A stretch of 64,000 bases of DNA from Phylloscopus collybita (lineage: Eukaryota; Chordata; Aves; Passeriformes; Phylloscopidae), in NCBI GenBank assembly GCA_027886175.1, contig JAJNNQ010000130.1, positions 14,339,501 to 14,403,500 of the forward strand. The letters run 5' to 3'. Shown piece by piece: positions 35,619 through 48,785 of this stretch. A model generated the notes under the pieces. That model had not been told where the DNA came from. It did not search any database and worked only from the letters and a program-made list of their open reading frames with translations. Within the stretch, counting starts at the first letter, position 1; every line of letters starts with the position of its first letter. The translations under genes and the position numbers were made by a program.

Positions 35619-38425
35619 CTGATGTATTACAGGCACCTAGCCTATTCTTTGTTATCTTTGTTAATTGATTTTCTGTGCAGTAGGTTTGTCTAACATGGGT
35701 TTTTGCAATTAGTACTGAGTATTCTGAGAGTACCTTAACCTGGGATTTGGTCTATCATAACATTTTGGATAGACCTGAGAAACTACGAGACGCTACTGAA
35801 AATAGGTGCCACAAATGTTACTGACGTATTTGGGCTGATAGGGAACTGCCTATCAGCAGTTTTTGGTTTTTGTTGTCAAGCTCCCTGTACAAGGGAGAAT
35901 TTTAAATGGCAGAATTTCAGGACTCTTGCATGTGAAACCATACATTGAGGAGAAATTTGATGTAACTGCAGATCAATGAAAATATGTGACGGAAGAGCTT
36001 GAATCTAGCTTTAGGCAAAACAAAGTAATGTTTCAAGAAAGACAATGGTAAGAGAAAGGATACAATGGACACACCAGTTTCTTGTGAAACCAATAACAAT
36101 TATTCATTCTTAGATAGCATTTAAAATACTTCTGTTAAGTAAATGGGTCCTTGCCTTTATACTAGCTGTGACCAGTCTAGATAGAGGCATTTTCTCATGA
36201 ATGTAATCACCCAATTTTGAAAAAGCAATATTTATCCTATTTTTAGATTTTTGTTTGCATAACATCTCTGAAGAGATGATCATGTAATACTGGTTGCACT
36301 GTATGCCAGAGCTGTGAAATCAGTCCTTTCCTTACATCTTTTTCTGATGCCTAGATTCCTATTTGGGAGAAAAATGTCCCCACGTATTATAAATATATAG
36401 CCCTGAAAAAGGTTAGTGACTCTACATAGTCTCCATTTTTATACTGCAAGGGGTAAGTGGAAATCCTTTGGGTGTGTGATATGTATGTGAATGCTTTGGA
36501 CTATTGCTTACCACTTCAGAATAGTTCCTTGCTCATTTTCTCTAGCCAACTACTTGTAGATCTTTGCAGATTTTAGAGCTAAAAAAAGCCTGCAAAACTG
36601 TAAACATGTTCAGTCATGTGGGAATCTATCAATCTAGTACATCTTGGAAATGCAAACCATATTTTGAAGGAAAATGATAAATGAGAAGACAGTATGAAGC
36701 TAAACCTAAGCTTGCACTTGAGGTTTGCTTAGTCCTTACTTGGCAAGCAGTTAGATCTTCTGCTGTTCCATATCCATGGTGCCAGCTGTGTGACTCCTTC
36801 TTTTCCATGTTGTATATTCCTCTTGCAAGTTGACATTCTCTGTTGAGAAAATCAGGAGAACCAAAAGGGACGAGGGGAAGTTATTGACTTGCCTTCTGAT
36901 ATCAGGATAGAATTTTTATGTGCTTCTGCCCAGTTTGAGAAATGCCTGCTTGGAAATAGAAGGGTGAATAAGGAGTGCTAAAGAAAACTTTCACACATCA
37001 TGGGGAGCACTTTAGGCCATTTCCCCTGGAATACACAAGTTACACCATCTATCATGTAGTGTCTCCTAACTCCTTCCTTCTTCCTGAATCTCTCTACTTG
37101 ACTTTAGTTTCTTTGCTCATTTTATTATTAGGCACTTTTACAGGAAACAGAATTTATGGTCCCCTTTTGCTAATAAATGTTAAGGAATATGACTTAAACT
37201 GGAGAATACACAGCAGGAGATGATGAGCACTTAATAAACAAATATCCTGTTTTCATGCAAACATTCTTAGTAACGCAAACAAAACAAAGCAGAGGAGGAA
37301 AGGCAGCCAAAGTGTTATACAAGCTGTGCTGTAATTAAATAGGAGGGATTTCAGAATTTTTCAGAGGGCAAGAAGAGTTTCAAGTTATCCTTCAGACTTT
37401 TCCAGCTCATTCCTTCAGATGGTTTTGACCCATAATGTTGGATGGAGGGTTGGAAAAGGAGAATTGGAATATTGACAAAGTAACCCGAGAAGTTCACAAA
37501 ATTCTCAGTGCCTTGTCTTGTTCCATATCTTCTCCTCAGTGAGAAGCTCTGAACTTAGAACTTGGCAGACTGTATTGCTTGAGGATTTTGGAGTTTTTAA
37601 GAAGTTTCTAAGGTCATGTTATTGTCCTCATTCTGGTGAAAGTACCATCTTCCTCCACAGCCATAAACAGGATCGTATCTGCAAAAGGTATTGACTTGGG
37701 TAATTTGCCTCAACATTGTGTTTAACACTGATCCGTATTAACCTGCTGGAATGAAACTTAAAAGTTTTACTGATGGTGTAATAGTGGCATGAAGTCTGGA
37801 GAGTGATTAATGAGAGAGGAAAATCTAGATCATCTGGTCATCTGGATGCAGCAAAGAGTGTGTCTGAATATGGCCAAATACCTCTTACATCTACTAGCCA
37901 AGGGGACAGCTCTAATTACAGGAGAGGGGTCTCCAACTTGGAAGGAGTAAATAAAGATTTGGGAATCAAAATGGATAATACCTGATTGCTACCTTCTGGA
38001 CTACTGCTGTGGCCAAAAAAGCTGATCCATTACACAAATAAGCAAAGAAATCCAGGGTCTTGATGCAGTGTCTGTTGGGTTGTAGTGTGCCCCAACATCA
38101 CAAATTCAAGTTGGATGGTCAAAAGCTGATCCATTACACAAATGTCAGAATCAAGGGGGGTTAGGGAACATGTGTGTTTTATATTTATATTTGTACTGTT
38201 TTTCCTTACTATGAGAAGCTTAATGTGTATTTCAGTCCATGCTGATGCATACTTCTAAGGTGAACAAAACTTGAAAATTTGGGTTACCAATGTAGCAAAG
38301 AAAGCTGTCAGAAGATCCAATGACTTCATGTTGATACCTGGATAAGTTTATATTAGAAAGGAAATGGCCAATTTTAATCACCATTGGAGAAACTTTCTAA
38401 AGGCTGTTGTGGAGCCTGCCACACT
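35617..38425. other. Non-coding stretch, no gene seen
   Basis: AT-rich single-copy DNA. Its only internal structure that I noticed is the spaced 23-base direct repeat listed separately. Confidence 0.5.
38017..38143 (+). repeat. Spaced 23-base direct repeat
   Basis: The 23-mer beginning AAAAGCTGATCCATTACACA and ending AAT occurs identically at 38017-38039 and 38121-38143, with an offset of 104 bases. The sequence between the copies is not itself duplicated. Confidence 0.93.
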
Positions 38426-38461
38426 GTTTTTTTGTTGTTGTTGGTGGTGGTTTTTTTTTTT

Positions 38462-38495
<34 letters not shown>

Positions 38496-38539
38496 GTTTT
38501 TTTTTTTTTTTTTTTGTTTTTGTTTTTTTTTTTTTTTTT
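38426..38539. repeat. T-rich low-complexity tract with scattered G
   Basis: About 114 bases are nearly all T with isolated G, including a run of about 30 T. Phe-rich ORFs in all plus frames are artefacts. Confidence 0.95.
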
Positions 38540-39834
38540 CATCAGAATTATGCACTTTTACAAAAGAGAACTGGAATATTCATATTCATCCAAAGTGTAT
38601 GTTTTGTTCTTTGGATTAACTGCATCAAAACCAAAAATTAGCATTAGTTTTTGCAAACTTTGGATCCAGAGAACATTGACCTAGACTTTGGGACCAAATT
38701 AATTTCTGAACTTTTGTGATTGGTCCATATCTTCCTGGTGGCTTGAACCAAAGCTTAGTTCATGAATGTGCTTGAATTTCAGAAACAGTCATTTATGTAG
38801 CCAAAATTTGCAGCTGGCTCCAAACTTTCTATTGTGTTGAAACAATATCTGGCTTCAGCTATCTTTAAATATGGGCAAAGTCTGGATTTGAACTTCACAG
38901 CTTCAAAGCTTCTGTTTTTTTCTGTGTTACCCTCATGGGACTGCAGGCATATACCATGAGTACTGCTTTATAATGCTACATAGTTACTGACTTTTGCAAG
39001 GGATAAGATCCTCTATTTGCTGAAATGATGCAATTTAAACATTTTATACATTTATCACTTTATTTCCAAAACCTCCGTACTGTCTTTGGAAAGAGCATAG
39101 GACAGATATAACTCACTGATGTTTTTATATCACCACAACAACATCTTCTTTCTTTTACCAGCTTTCATTTATACTGGAAATTTTGTCTAAAAATAGTAGT
39201 TTCTTGGGAATTTATGTTTGCAACTGTACTAAATCTGTTTCAGTCAACAGCGTGATGAGAACACCACCTAGAAGAGCTTAGTGGTTTGGTCAAGGTAGTT
39301 GTAAGTGGAGTAGGATTATTTAGAGGCTTGAAGATGAGATACAAACTCAGCTAGTCTGAAACATGGAAAATGGATGAATAGCCATGCTGACAGACACATG
39401 TACAGATTCTCCTCCTTCTTGAGGCACTCCTTCCTCTAAAATTTGTCATATTTCTAATACGGCGAAAAGAATCGTTGTTTGATTATCCTTTATCTCAAGA
39501 AAACAGCTGAGAATAATAGAGGCTGGGCCAGCAAGGCCAGGTCCCTAAAACTGAGGGCCAACTATACACAGAGGTTTTTAGTTGAGATGGCTTAAATAAC
39601 ATCTACTATGTCGGTCCCTTGGCTGCAGGTGCTATGGCCTCAACAAGCTTTAGACATGGTAGAAGACAGAATGTCTCCTCTCCTCGTCTTCACTCTCTCT
39701 TCTCTGGTGTCCTTTTGCCATTTAAGTGACAACGTTTATTCTTGGTGATTAACCTACTGATAGGCATTTTAGCCTGAGTCCTTGAAGTGAAGGTTGATAC
39801 TTGAAAAAAGTTTCTTACACCATCAGGTACTAAT
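38540..39834. other. Non-coding stretch, no gene seen
   Basis: AT-rich DNA up to the 5-bp target duplication of the solo LTR. No genes or repeats are recognised. Confidence 0.5.
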
Positions 39835-40611
39835 GGCTATGTCTTGGGTTGTGGAGCCAGGGGTGTGTATTCTATTTCATTTCTTAAAAGCAGTTGGGGA
39901 GATGTTTTTCTTTATCTCTTGTAACTCGGAGGGGGGGGGGGGGGGCAGATGCCTTCTGATAATGGGCCAACTGTGAAAAGCAGGTGGGGCAGTGTTTCTG
40001 ATCTCTTTCACCACCTGTCTTCCCTCCGGGGGGATATTTTTCTGCTAATGGACCATTAAGACACCCCTAAAAGCACACATCACCAAAGTAGAACATCCAC
40101 ATTCCATCATCCAATTGTGAGATGCTCCACCAGTGGGGGGAGCCAACCATTCCTACCTGGATAAAAACTGAGACGCAGGAACAGAAAGTATCCAGCTTCA
40201 TCCGATTCCAGGAGGAAGACTGGACCCCTTCTCACCATCACTGGACCCTTGTTCTACAGGATCATCTCTACTCCAATAGAACCACATCTGCCACTCCAGG
40301 AGGACTCACTTTTGGACTGCTTCCAACACCCTGACCAACAGGGTGTCAGGTTGTAGCCCTGACTCTGTCAGGGTTCTCCAAAATTGCTGTTTGTTTGCTG
40401 GTTTGTTTGTTTGGGTGATTTTGTTTTCTACTGCATTTGTATTGTTAATATTCCTAGTAAAGAACTGTTATTCCTATTCCCAAATCTTTGCCTGAAAGCC
40501 CTTAATTGTAAAATTATAATTTGGTGGGGATGAGGGGTTTACATTCCCCACTGTAAGGGAAACTCCAGCTTTCCCTGGCTGATACCTGTCTTTCCAAACC
40601 AAGACAGGCTA
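39835..40611 (+). mobile_element. Solo LTR of an endogenous retrovirus with 5-bp target duplication
   Basis: The LTR spans 39840-40606 (767 bp). It begins TGTCTTGG and ends CCAAGACA, a perfect 8-bp terminal inverted repeat with the canonical TG...CA. It is flanked by the direct repeat GGCTA (39835-39839 and 40607-40611). A TATA-like ATAAAA lies at 40161-40166 and a poly(A) variant AGTAAA at 40456-40461, giving a plus-strand U3-R-U5 layout with a long R. No internal viral genes are attached, so it is a solo LTR left by LTR-LTR recombination. A 5-bp duplication fits class I or class III (ERVL) elements better than class II (6 bp). The same family recurs inverted at 49,786-50,514. The 60- and 70-codon ORFs inside are incidental. 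Confidence 0.92.
39931..39945 (+). repeat. G15 homopolymer inside the LTR
   Basis: Fifteen consecutive G. The sister LTR copy has only a short run at this place, so the tract expanded in this copy. Confidence 0.9.
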
Positions 40612-43600
40612 TTAAAAAAACTTCTTGGAAACATCACTTTGGAAGTTTTGAATTTATCAAAGTACACTGACCTCTAAAATTTCAAGACATGGTGACTTGG
40701 GAAAAGGTTCCTTTTTGCAATCTAGGCCATAATCATTTGATACATTTCCTTTAAATTTGGATTAAAAATCCTCATGCTAACATCTTCCTTTGCTTTCACT
40801 TTTTAAATCTATAAAATCTATTTAATTCTTTTTATCCCATTTAATTTCTTTTCTTTCAGAAAGAAAATACAAATACATTTTATGATATTATATAGTCCTG
40901 CTGATTTTATTTTCTTATGTTATTGATGTATGTTGATTTGTATTTTATAATCCCACTTGAAGGATCAATGTTATTTCCTCTGTAGCATAAGAAAACTGAA
41001 TTTTGATTGCCAGATACCATAGTATGTCCAATAGAAAAATGTTGCCATACAGCACATTCATCTTTGTTCCCTTCCCTATTGGACTGGAAAATATTTTAAT
41101 GACTTCAGTTTTTCAAATACTGCCAGGAGAACTACGGGCAATGCATGCTTTCAAAAATTCAAATAAAACACATAATTTCAAGTTAACCTAAATTTTAGTC
41201 ATATAAACATTTGATTAGAAATGAGTAAAACCTTAAACAAGAATGAAAAAAATGAATACAAATCATCTGTTACACAGTTTATGTAACTTGATCTGCGGTA
41301 GATTTAAGTTCTACGCTGAGGTTTATATAAAATTGCATGTCTGATTTAAAGGGACATTATGCACTTTAAAATTTCTGTATTAATAGAACTTGTAAGTGCC
41401 AGGTGCCAGGGATTGTTATTTTTTCCCTTCAGTATGTTCCCTCTGTTCTCCTCCATATTAGTATTCGACTTGCTCTTGTGGCAGAAGATCTCTGCCCATG
41501 GCTTGTATGTCCTGCTTTGCACTTTGGTAAGTCATTCCCCAAATACTGGCCTTTGCAGTAAAAACATCAGCTGAAATGCTACTCCCACTTTCTTTCATCC
41601 ACTTTTCTTTCTAAAAGATTTAAAATAAGAAATAAGTTTTGTTGCTCTATGTTTTGTTTTTTTTTTCAGATCAGCATCTTAATTTCTGAAATTTCTTTAA
41701 GCTGAACTTTGTGAACTGTTGGAGTTTTTTTCCACAAATACTTTTACCAGAAAAGATGCATTTGGAATTTGTTTTCTATCCTTTCAAAAATGTGTTTCTC
41801 TTCCGGTAACTTGGAAATATACTCCAGAATACTTTGTCCAGATATATAATGTTAAATTTGGCCCTCAGAACATGCATTCCAGTGTAATTTTTGTGTGACA
41901 GTTTTTGTCATTTGGTATAATGGCTTCTGGACCTACACTTGGAACCCAAGACTGATCTCCATGTCAGCAGTGGAAAATGGACATAACTCTCTTGAAAACA
42001 GATGAAGATCTGAACTGGCCCTTTGGTGAAAAGCTGCCTGTTTTGGAGATCATTATTTTTTCAGGCTTGTGAGGTATTCTGCTAATGTTTAATTTCTGTT
42101 TAGGGAATTTGTAATAATCTTGATGTTTTGCTTGATCTGCTTTCTCTAACAGTTGTTGTACTGACTCCCTGGAGCCCATTCAAGTGCTTTTAAGCACTAC
42201 TTTTTCAAGCTTTTTCTTGTTAAGATGATGGTCCTGCATGGTCACAAGGGTGATGTGAGGGCTGATGTTCAGGAATACAGAGCAGTTTGAGTATGTTATG
42301 ATTCAATGCTTCTAATACCCCCCCCCCCCCCCTTTCTTTATTTTGCTTTTTGAATATGTCAAAAACTCCCCTGTTATTTGAAATCACATTCTATGATGTT
42401 GCTGCTTGCTGAATGGTTTGTTCCTCTCAAGGTCACCCCAGTGTGCTCTTATCCCATGTCTTGATTGAAGCTAAATACATTTGGAGAAAGAAACCTACCT
42501 ACAGACACAAATGTCTTAAATTTTTGGAGTCTTTTATTCAATTTTTTTCAACATTCATTTTTGTGCCCTCAAACACACCAAAGTGTTTCTACAATTCACT
42601 CTTTATTTAGTATCCCGTTATTTCCTCTGGTATCCCTGACTCCATTTCATCTTCAGAATAAACACAGTTGTTAACTTTTGAGTAATTGTCCTTCCTTCCT
42701 CATTGATATGCTCAGTGAGTTTTCTGGCACTAAATTAAGGTTTCTTATTCTCCCTTTTGGATGCTCCATCTGCTTGTTTGTTTCTGTTTTCAAAGCAATG
42801 TCTTCCTTTGCTCCCTCACTGTGTGGATCTGGGCAATACATTTAATATCTTCTCTTACTAGAGTGTTTCCAGAAGGATACTTGTCTTTCCTTCCATTCCC
42901 TTAGAAATATCTCTTTTTGAAAGCTCATCTCTAATACCCCTATTAAACTATTGAATATTGGGCACAAATGACAGCAGCCAACATTTTCTTACTTATTGAG
43001 TGTTATTCATAAAAATAAAAGTCTTGATGTCATATTTGTGCATTGTATCTGCATTTATGTTATTGTTTTTTAATATTGATGGATATTCTGATCTTTTGTG
43101 TCTGCTAAAGATGATATGGAAGAGGGAAAGGCAATAAGGAATAATTTTTGTTGTATAAGAATGATCAAATCTATACAGCTCTGCAGATGATTCAAGAAAC
43201 AGAAGGGTAAAGGCCTATAAACTCACAAATGTGATGGAGAAGGGAGCAAAAGAGGCAAAGAATGCTTGTTGTCTCTTCTAATAGAAGAAAGAAGGCTTAC
43301 AATGCAACTGGCCAGAAGCAGGCTCAAAACCATCCACAGGGAGCAACTTCTCACATATGAGTGCTCTGGTCTGGGACACTGTGGATGCTTAAATTTGACC
43401 TGGCTTTGAAAGGTAATCAAGTAAACTCATTGAAGAGAAAGACTGCTCTGATTGGATTCTGGTCAGGAAGATCCTGTTTCTCACCACTGGAGATTGTGAG
43501 TGCATTGGGGAAAATACCACCCCATGCTCCCCGGATATCTGCTCGTGGCTACAGGGGGACACAAGATGCTGGGTTGGGAGGGAGAATTAGCTTCACCCAA

Positions 43601-44262
43601 TTTATGTATTGCCCAGAGAAATTTACTTCTCTCGTTACCTCAGTTGCTGAATTGTAAAATCTTCAAGTAGCCTAAGCCCAGTTTTGCCAGAAGGCTCTAC
43701 ATTAACATATGTAATTCCTATTGTCTGCAAGGTCTTATACCATCTTGTGGTTTATGCTACTTATATAGTTTGTTCCTGAAGGGATGTATCAACATTTTTT
43801 TGCCTTCCCTTCTCTGCTCCCACATGTTTCCACTGGGCAATTTATCCTGCCTGTTGTGTCTGTTTCCATCCTTGGAATCTGGCCAAGCAGGCCCAGTTGC
43901 ACTCCTAATTTCTCTCAAAAAATGTCTTCACTCCTCAGTCTCTAGCTGGTCTCCATCCTCACACTTCCAAACTGTGCATTCAGTCACATCTTTCCTCCTT
44001 CAGACTTAAGCCAAAGTGTCATGGAGGATAAAAAGTGTCATTACAAGTTCTCTTCTTTAATTGCAGGAAATGTTTTGCTTGGGTGTGTGTTCCAGTGAGG
44101 AGTCCTCAGGGAAATGAACAGCTCAATTGCAACTTCCAGTTCATGTTGGACTTGCTTAGATAGACTTTTTTTCTTTTTTTTTTTTTAACAAATTCTGGGT
44201 GGGCCAAGTATAGGCAAATTATTACAAGTGTAATTGAAAGGCTATCCTTGACACAGAACAAC

Positions 44263-44315
<53 letters not shown>

Positions 44316-45358
44316 CAAGAGCAAAAATCCCATGTTTTTCCCTCTCTGTTCCTTAGAAACAGGTAAATGTTTTTGGCTGAATCTTCCAAAAGTTTTGTGA
44401 AGCCTGCCCTCTGCTTCAGGAATAATCAGTGCCTAAAAGTCACATTTGGCAGAGCCAAGTGAGAGACGTTGTCATAGGAAGTACTGAGATTCTTTAACAT
44501 TCAGCAGAACTTCAAGTCTCTGTAGTAGTGTGTTTCCTAGAGCAATGTAATGTCTGGAGTATTTCTGAAATTCTGGGTGTAGCTTTGAAATTAGATAGAG
44601 CTATAGTACACTGATTCTCTAGAAAACTTTTTTTTTTTTTTCTGGTAGAGACTACCTTGAAAAATGTTAGTGAGATTAAGGTGTCAGACACTTGTATTTC
44701 TGGACAGTTTGTCAGCAGAGTGCTTGAAACCCCAGGCTGCATGCAGAGATTCTGCAGGAGGGTTAATCATTACACCAAAATAAAGTTGCTAGATTTTTTT
44801 CTTATATTCTGCTATGAATCATGTCTTCATGTCAATTAAAACCATCTGTGCATGTCCATTTTCAAATGATTTATAGACTTGCATCCTCTTCTCAAACATT
44901 CCAAGGAATCTTGACCTGGTATGTAGATGTTCTTCATTTCTCCATAACTGGAAAAAAAATACTGAATTAACTAAGCAAGGCACATTCATCCCAAGGATTT
45001 TATGTGGTAGAAGATAATGAGAGCCAGTTGTGAAATCATGTGATACTGTGGTTTAGAATTATAGATGGAGCGGTGGCAAGGCCTCTAGCTGAGGTTGCCT
45101 TAGTGCCTTAGGTCTCTTAGAAGAGAGGTGGGAACTTATCAGGCACTCTACAGAAATCTCTTTTTTTTTTTCCTGAAGAACCGATACAAAGCCATTTTCT
45201 TGAAACTTAGCATCTGTGAAACAAGAAATTTCTTAGGAAAAAAAGGGTGCAATCCATCAATTCTTACAGTTTGTCTCTGCGCTGTGTGGAAGGGTAGAGA
45301 TATCCTTGACACAGGGTTGGCAGTGGCTTTGAGAACACCTCTGCTTTGAATAGGTGAG
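40612..45358. other. Non-coding stretch with homopolymer tracts
   Basis: AT-rich DNA without a recognisable gene. It contains a C15 run at 42318-42332 and a T46 run at 44268-44313. ORFs at 43361-43657 and elsewhere lack motifs. Confidence 0.5.
44268..44313. repeat. T46 homopolymer tract
   Basis: Forty-six consecutive T on plus. There is no poly(A) signal or recognisable retrocopy on the minus strand next to it, so it is treated as a simple repeat. Its exact length is sensitive to sequencing error. Confidence 0.9.
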
Positions 45359-45844
45359 TGTATTAGGTTTGCAGGGCAAGGCTTTGGGGTGGCTTCTGTG
45401 GGGAGCTGGTGGAGGCTTTCCCTGTATCTGATGGAGACGATGCCAGCTGGCTCCAAGGCACACCCGCCGCAGGCCAAGGCCAAGCCCGCCAGCAGCCGTG
45501 GTAGCACCTCTGGGGTAATAGATTCAAAAAGAGGAATAAACCTCATAACAGCAACTTCAGTCAGGGAGAAGATGTTGGAGAGAAGATCCCCTTGGGCCCC
45601 ATTCACACACAGGGTCAGGAGTGTCTAAAGCTGTGAGGACTGAGTTAAAACCTTCCGAGAAATTAAGATACATAAATCCACCCTGATGTGAGGTAGAAAT
45701 GCAAGCTTAGTTTTAAATAAATAGAGGATTTTAAGTGCCTTAAAAATAAGAGCCTAAGTAAGTAAGTGTTAGTAAGTAAGAAAGAGACCTAGTACCTAGT
45801 TCATAGTTTAGTGATATTGCCTTTTGCAAAGCTAGTTAAATTAC
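45359..45844 (+). mobile_element. Old LTR, part 1 of 3 (interrupted by CR1)
   Basis: It begins TGTATTAGGTTTGC and continues with a GATGCCAGCTGGCTCC-containing GC-rich part and then a GTAAGTAAGT-rich AT part. From memory this belongs to a common avian LTR family of about 1.2 kb, probably ERVL-like; the family name is not certain. Parts 2 (49442-49785) and 3 (50515-50866) continue it in the same orientation once the CR1 and the solo LTR are excised. The predicted frames across it on both strands (for example the 152-codon minus frame at 45148-45606) are not genes. Confidence 0.65.
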
Positions 45845-45846
45845 GG

Positions 45847-45870
45847 AATCACAGAATCACAGAATCACAG
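45847..45870 (-). repeat. CR1 3'-terminal octamer repeat, (ATTCTGTG)3
   Basis: Three perfect octamers (AATCACAG on plus) at the 3' end of the CR1. In CR1 this microsatellite replaces a poly(A) tail and is recognised by the reverse transcriptase during target-primed reverse transcription (known for the family). Confidence 0.93.
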
Positions 45871-45932
45871 AATTTTTAGGTTGGAAGAGACCTTCAAGAT
45901 CATCAAGTCCAACCCATGTTCTTACACCTCAA

Positions 45933-48783
45933 CTAAACCATGGCACCAAGTGCCACATCCAGTCTTTTCTTAAACACATCCAGGGATGGTGACTCCACCA
46001 CTTCCCCGGGCAGGTCATTCCAATACTTTATTACTCTTTCTGTGAAAAACTTCTTCCTAATATCTAACCTATATTTCCCCTGACGCAGCTTAAGACTGTG
46101 TCCTCTCGTTCTGTCAGTTGCTGCCTGGAAAAAGAGACCAACCCCCAACTGACCACAACCACCCTTCAGGAAGTTGTAGAGAGTTATAAGATCACCTCTA
46201 AGTCTCCTTTTCTCCAGGCTAAACAACCCCAGCTCCCTTAGTCTTTCCTCATAGGGTTTGTGTTCCAAGCCCCTCAACAGCCTCGTTGCCTCCTCTGGAC
46301 ATGCTCAAGCATCTCAATGTCCTTCCTGAACTGAGGGGCCCAAAACTGGACACAATACTCAAGGTGTGGCCTCACCAGCGCCGACTACAGGGGAAGAATG
46401 ACCTCCCTGCTCCTGCTGGCCACACCATTCCTGATACAGGCCAGGATGCCATTGGCCTTCTTGGCCACCAGGGCACACTGCTGGCTCATGTTCAGCCGGC
46501 TGTCGACCAGTCCTCCCAGGTCCCTTTCTGCCTGGGCACTGTCCAGCCACACTGTCCCCAGCCTATAACGTTGCAGGAGGTTCTTGTGGCCAAAGTGCAG
46601 GACTTGGCATTTGGATTTATTAAACTTCATCTTATTGGACTCTGCCCATTCTTCCAATCGATCCAGGTCTCTCTGCAGAGCCCTCCTCCCCTCCAACAGA
46701 TCGATACATGCTCCCAGCTTAGTGTCATCTGCAAATTTACTGATGGAGAACTCAATATCCTCATCCATGTCATCAATAAAAATATTGAACAGAACAGGCC
46801 CCAGTACAGACCCCTGAGGGACACCACTGGTGACTGGCCGCCAGCTGGATGCAGTGCCATTCACCAACACTCTCTGGGCTCAGCCATCCAGCCAGTTCCT
46901 AACCCAGCAGAGAGTGCTCCTGTCCAAGCCACGGACTGCCAGCTTATCTAGGAGTATGCTGTGGGAGACAGTGTCAAAGGCCTTGCTGAAGTCCAAATAG
47001 ACAACACCCACAGCCTTCCCTGCATCCACCAGTCTAGTCACCTGGTCATAAAAGGAGATCAGGTTGGTCAAACATGACCTACCCCTCCTAAACCCATGCT
47101 GGCTGGGTCTGATACCCTGGCCATCCTGTAAATTTTGTGTGATGGCACTCAGTATAAACTGTTCCATTATCTTGCCAGGTACCTTAGTCAGGCTGACTGG
47201 TCTGTAATTACCAGGATCCTCCTTTGCACCCTTTTTGTGAATGGGTGTCACATTGGCCAGCTTCCAGTCGTCCGGAACCCTGCCCATGAGCCAAGACTGT
47301 TGGTAAATGATGGAGAGTGGCTTTGCAAGCTCATCTGCCAGCTCTCTCATCACCCTGGGATGGATCCCATCTGGTCCCATAGATTTATGGATATCCAAAT
47401 ATTTCAGCAGGTCTCTGACTGCCTCCTCTTGGATAATGCAGGAACCATTCTGTTCTCTGAGATCATCTACCAACCCAAGAGGACAGTTGTCATGAAGGCA
47501 AGTCGTCTTCTCACTAAAAACTGAGGCAAAGTAGGCATTAAGCACTTTTGCCTTTTCTGCATCTGCAGTTACTAAGTTCCCTCCCTTGTCCAATAAAGAA
47601 AAAAGGTTGGCCTTACTCTTCCTTTTACCGTTAATATATTTGTAAAAACATTTCTTATTATCCTTTACAGCAGTTGCCATTCTAAGTTCAAACTGAGCTT
47701 TGGCCTCCCTAATTTTTTTCCTGCATGATCTAGCAGTCCCCTTAAATACTTCCTGAGAGACCTGACCGTCCTTCCAAAGATGATACATCCTCCTTTTCTA
47801 AGTTCCTCCAGAACCTCCTTGCCCATCCAGGCTGGACGTTTACCCTGTCAACTTATCTTTCGACACACAGGGACAGTCTGTGCCTGTGCTCTCAAGATCT
47901 CTGTTTTTAGGCATGTCCACATTTCCTGAACTCCTTTGTTTTTAAGGGCTGCTTCCCAAGGAACACTCAGGATAAGTCTCCTAAAAAGACCGAAGTCTGC
48001 CCTCCGGAAGTCCAAGGCAAAAGTCTTACTGGTGCTCATCCTGATTTCACCAAATATTGAGAAGTCTATTATTTCATGATCACTCTGTCCCAAGCGACCT
48101 CCAACCACCACATCTCCCACCAGCCCATCTCTACTTGCGAACAGCAAATCTAACGTAGTCCTTCCCCTGGTGGGTTGACCCACCAGCTGCAACAAAAAGT
48201 TGTCCTCCATACACTCTAAAAATTTCCTGGACTGCCTCTTATCTGCTGTATTAAGTTCTCAGCAGATGTCTGGTAGGTTGAAGTCACCCACAAGAACAAG
48301 GGCTGATGATCCTGAAACACTCTCCAGCTGCTTATAGAATAAGTTGTCCACCTCTTCTTCCTGGTTGGGTGGACGGTAACAGACTCCCAAGAGGATCTCA
48401 GCCTTGTTGGCCTTCCCCTTAATTCTTACCCATAAGCTTTCAACTCCATCTTCCTTAGTTTCAATTCCTACAACATCAAAAGTCTCCTTAATATAAAGGG
48501 CCACCCCTCCACCTCTTCCTCCTTTCCTGTCTCATCTGAAGAGCCTGTAGCCATCCAGAGCAGTGCTCCAGCTATGTGAGTCATCCCACCACGTTTCTGT
48601 GATGGCAACTACATCAAAGCTCTGCTGATGTACCATGGGCTCTAGTTCCTCTTGTTTGTTACTCATGTTGCGTGCATTGGTATACATACACCTCAGCTGG
48701 GCTACTGACTTCATCCCTAACTCAGCCTTATCACCCTTGGGCCTGCTTCCAGATAGCCCAGCTGCATCCCCTTCCCCCTTCAA
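45933..48783 (-). pseudogene. CR1 ORF2 (endonuclease + reverse transcriptase), degraded
   Basis: Encodes the LINE replication protein. N-terminal AP-endonuclease signatures appear in order: YTNARN, ITETWWDD, GDFNLPD and QSDHEI. Reverse transcriptase follows: [58 protein letters not shown] and the catalytic SKFADDTK (about 46724-46735). The C-terminal [18 protein letters not shown] and RLDIRKKFF segments are typical of CR1. In-frame stops lie at 48532-48534, 48259-48261, 47848-47850, 46880-46882 and 46385-46387 (TGA or TAG on minus). Frame shifts fall near 47795 and 46285. The stops at 48532 and 46880 look like CGA-to-TGA CpG decay. It cannot make a functional protein. Confidence 0.95.
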
Positions 48784-48785
48784 AC

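Noticed and set aside
44268..44340. T46 tract considered as the reversed poly(A) tail of a processed pseudogene
   Set aside because: No poly(A) signal or gene-like sequence upstream on the minus strand and no flanking duplication.
45148..45606. 152-codon minus-strand ORF with cysteines
   Set aside because: It is antisense to part 1 of the old plus-strand LTR and extends into unrelated flank.
45847..45870. Short regularly spaced repeats resembling a tiny array
   Set aside because: They are the CR1 3'-terminal octamers, not a CRISPR array.
46286..46951. 221-codon plus-strand ORF, the longest on plus
   Set aside because: It is antisense to the CR1 reverse-transcriptase region and has no recognisable domain of its own.
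47135..47524. 129-codon plus-strand ORF
   Set aside because: Antisense shadow of the CR1 ORF2.
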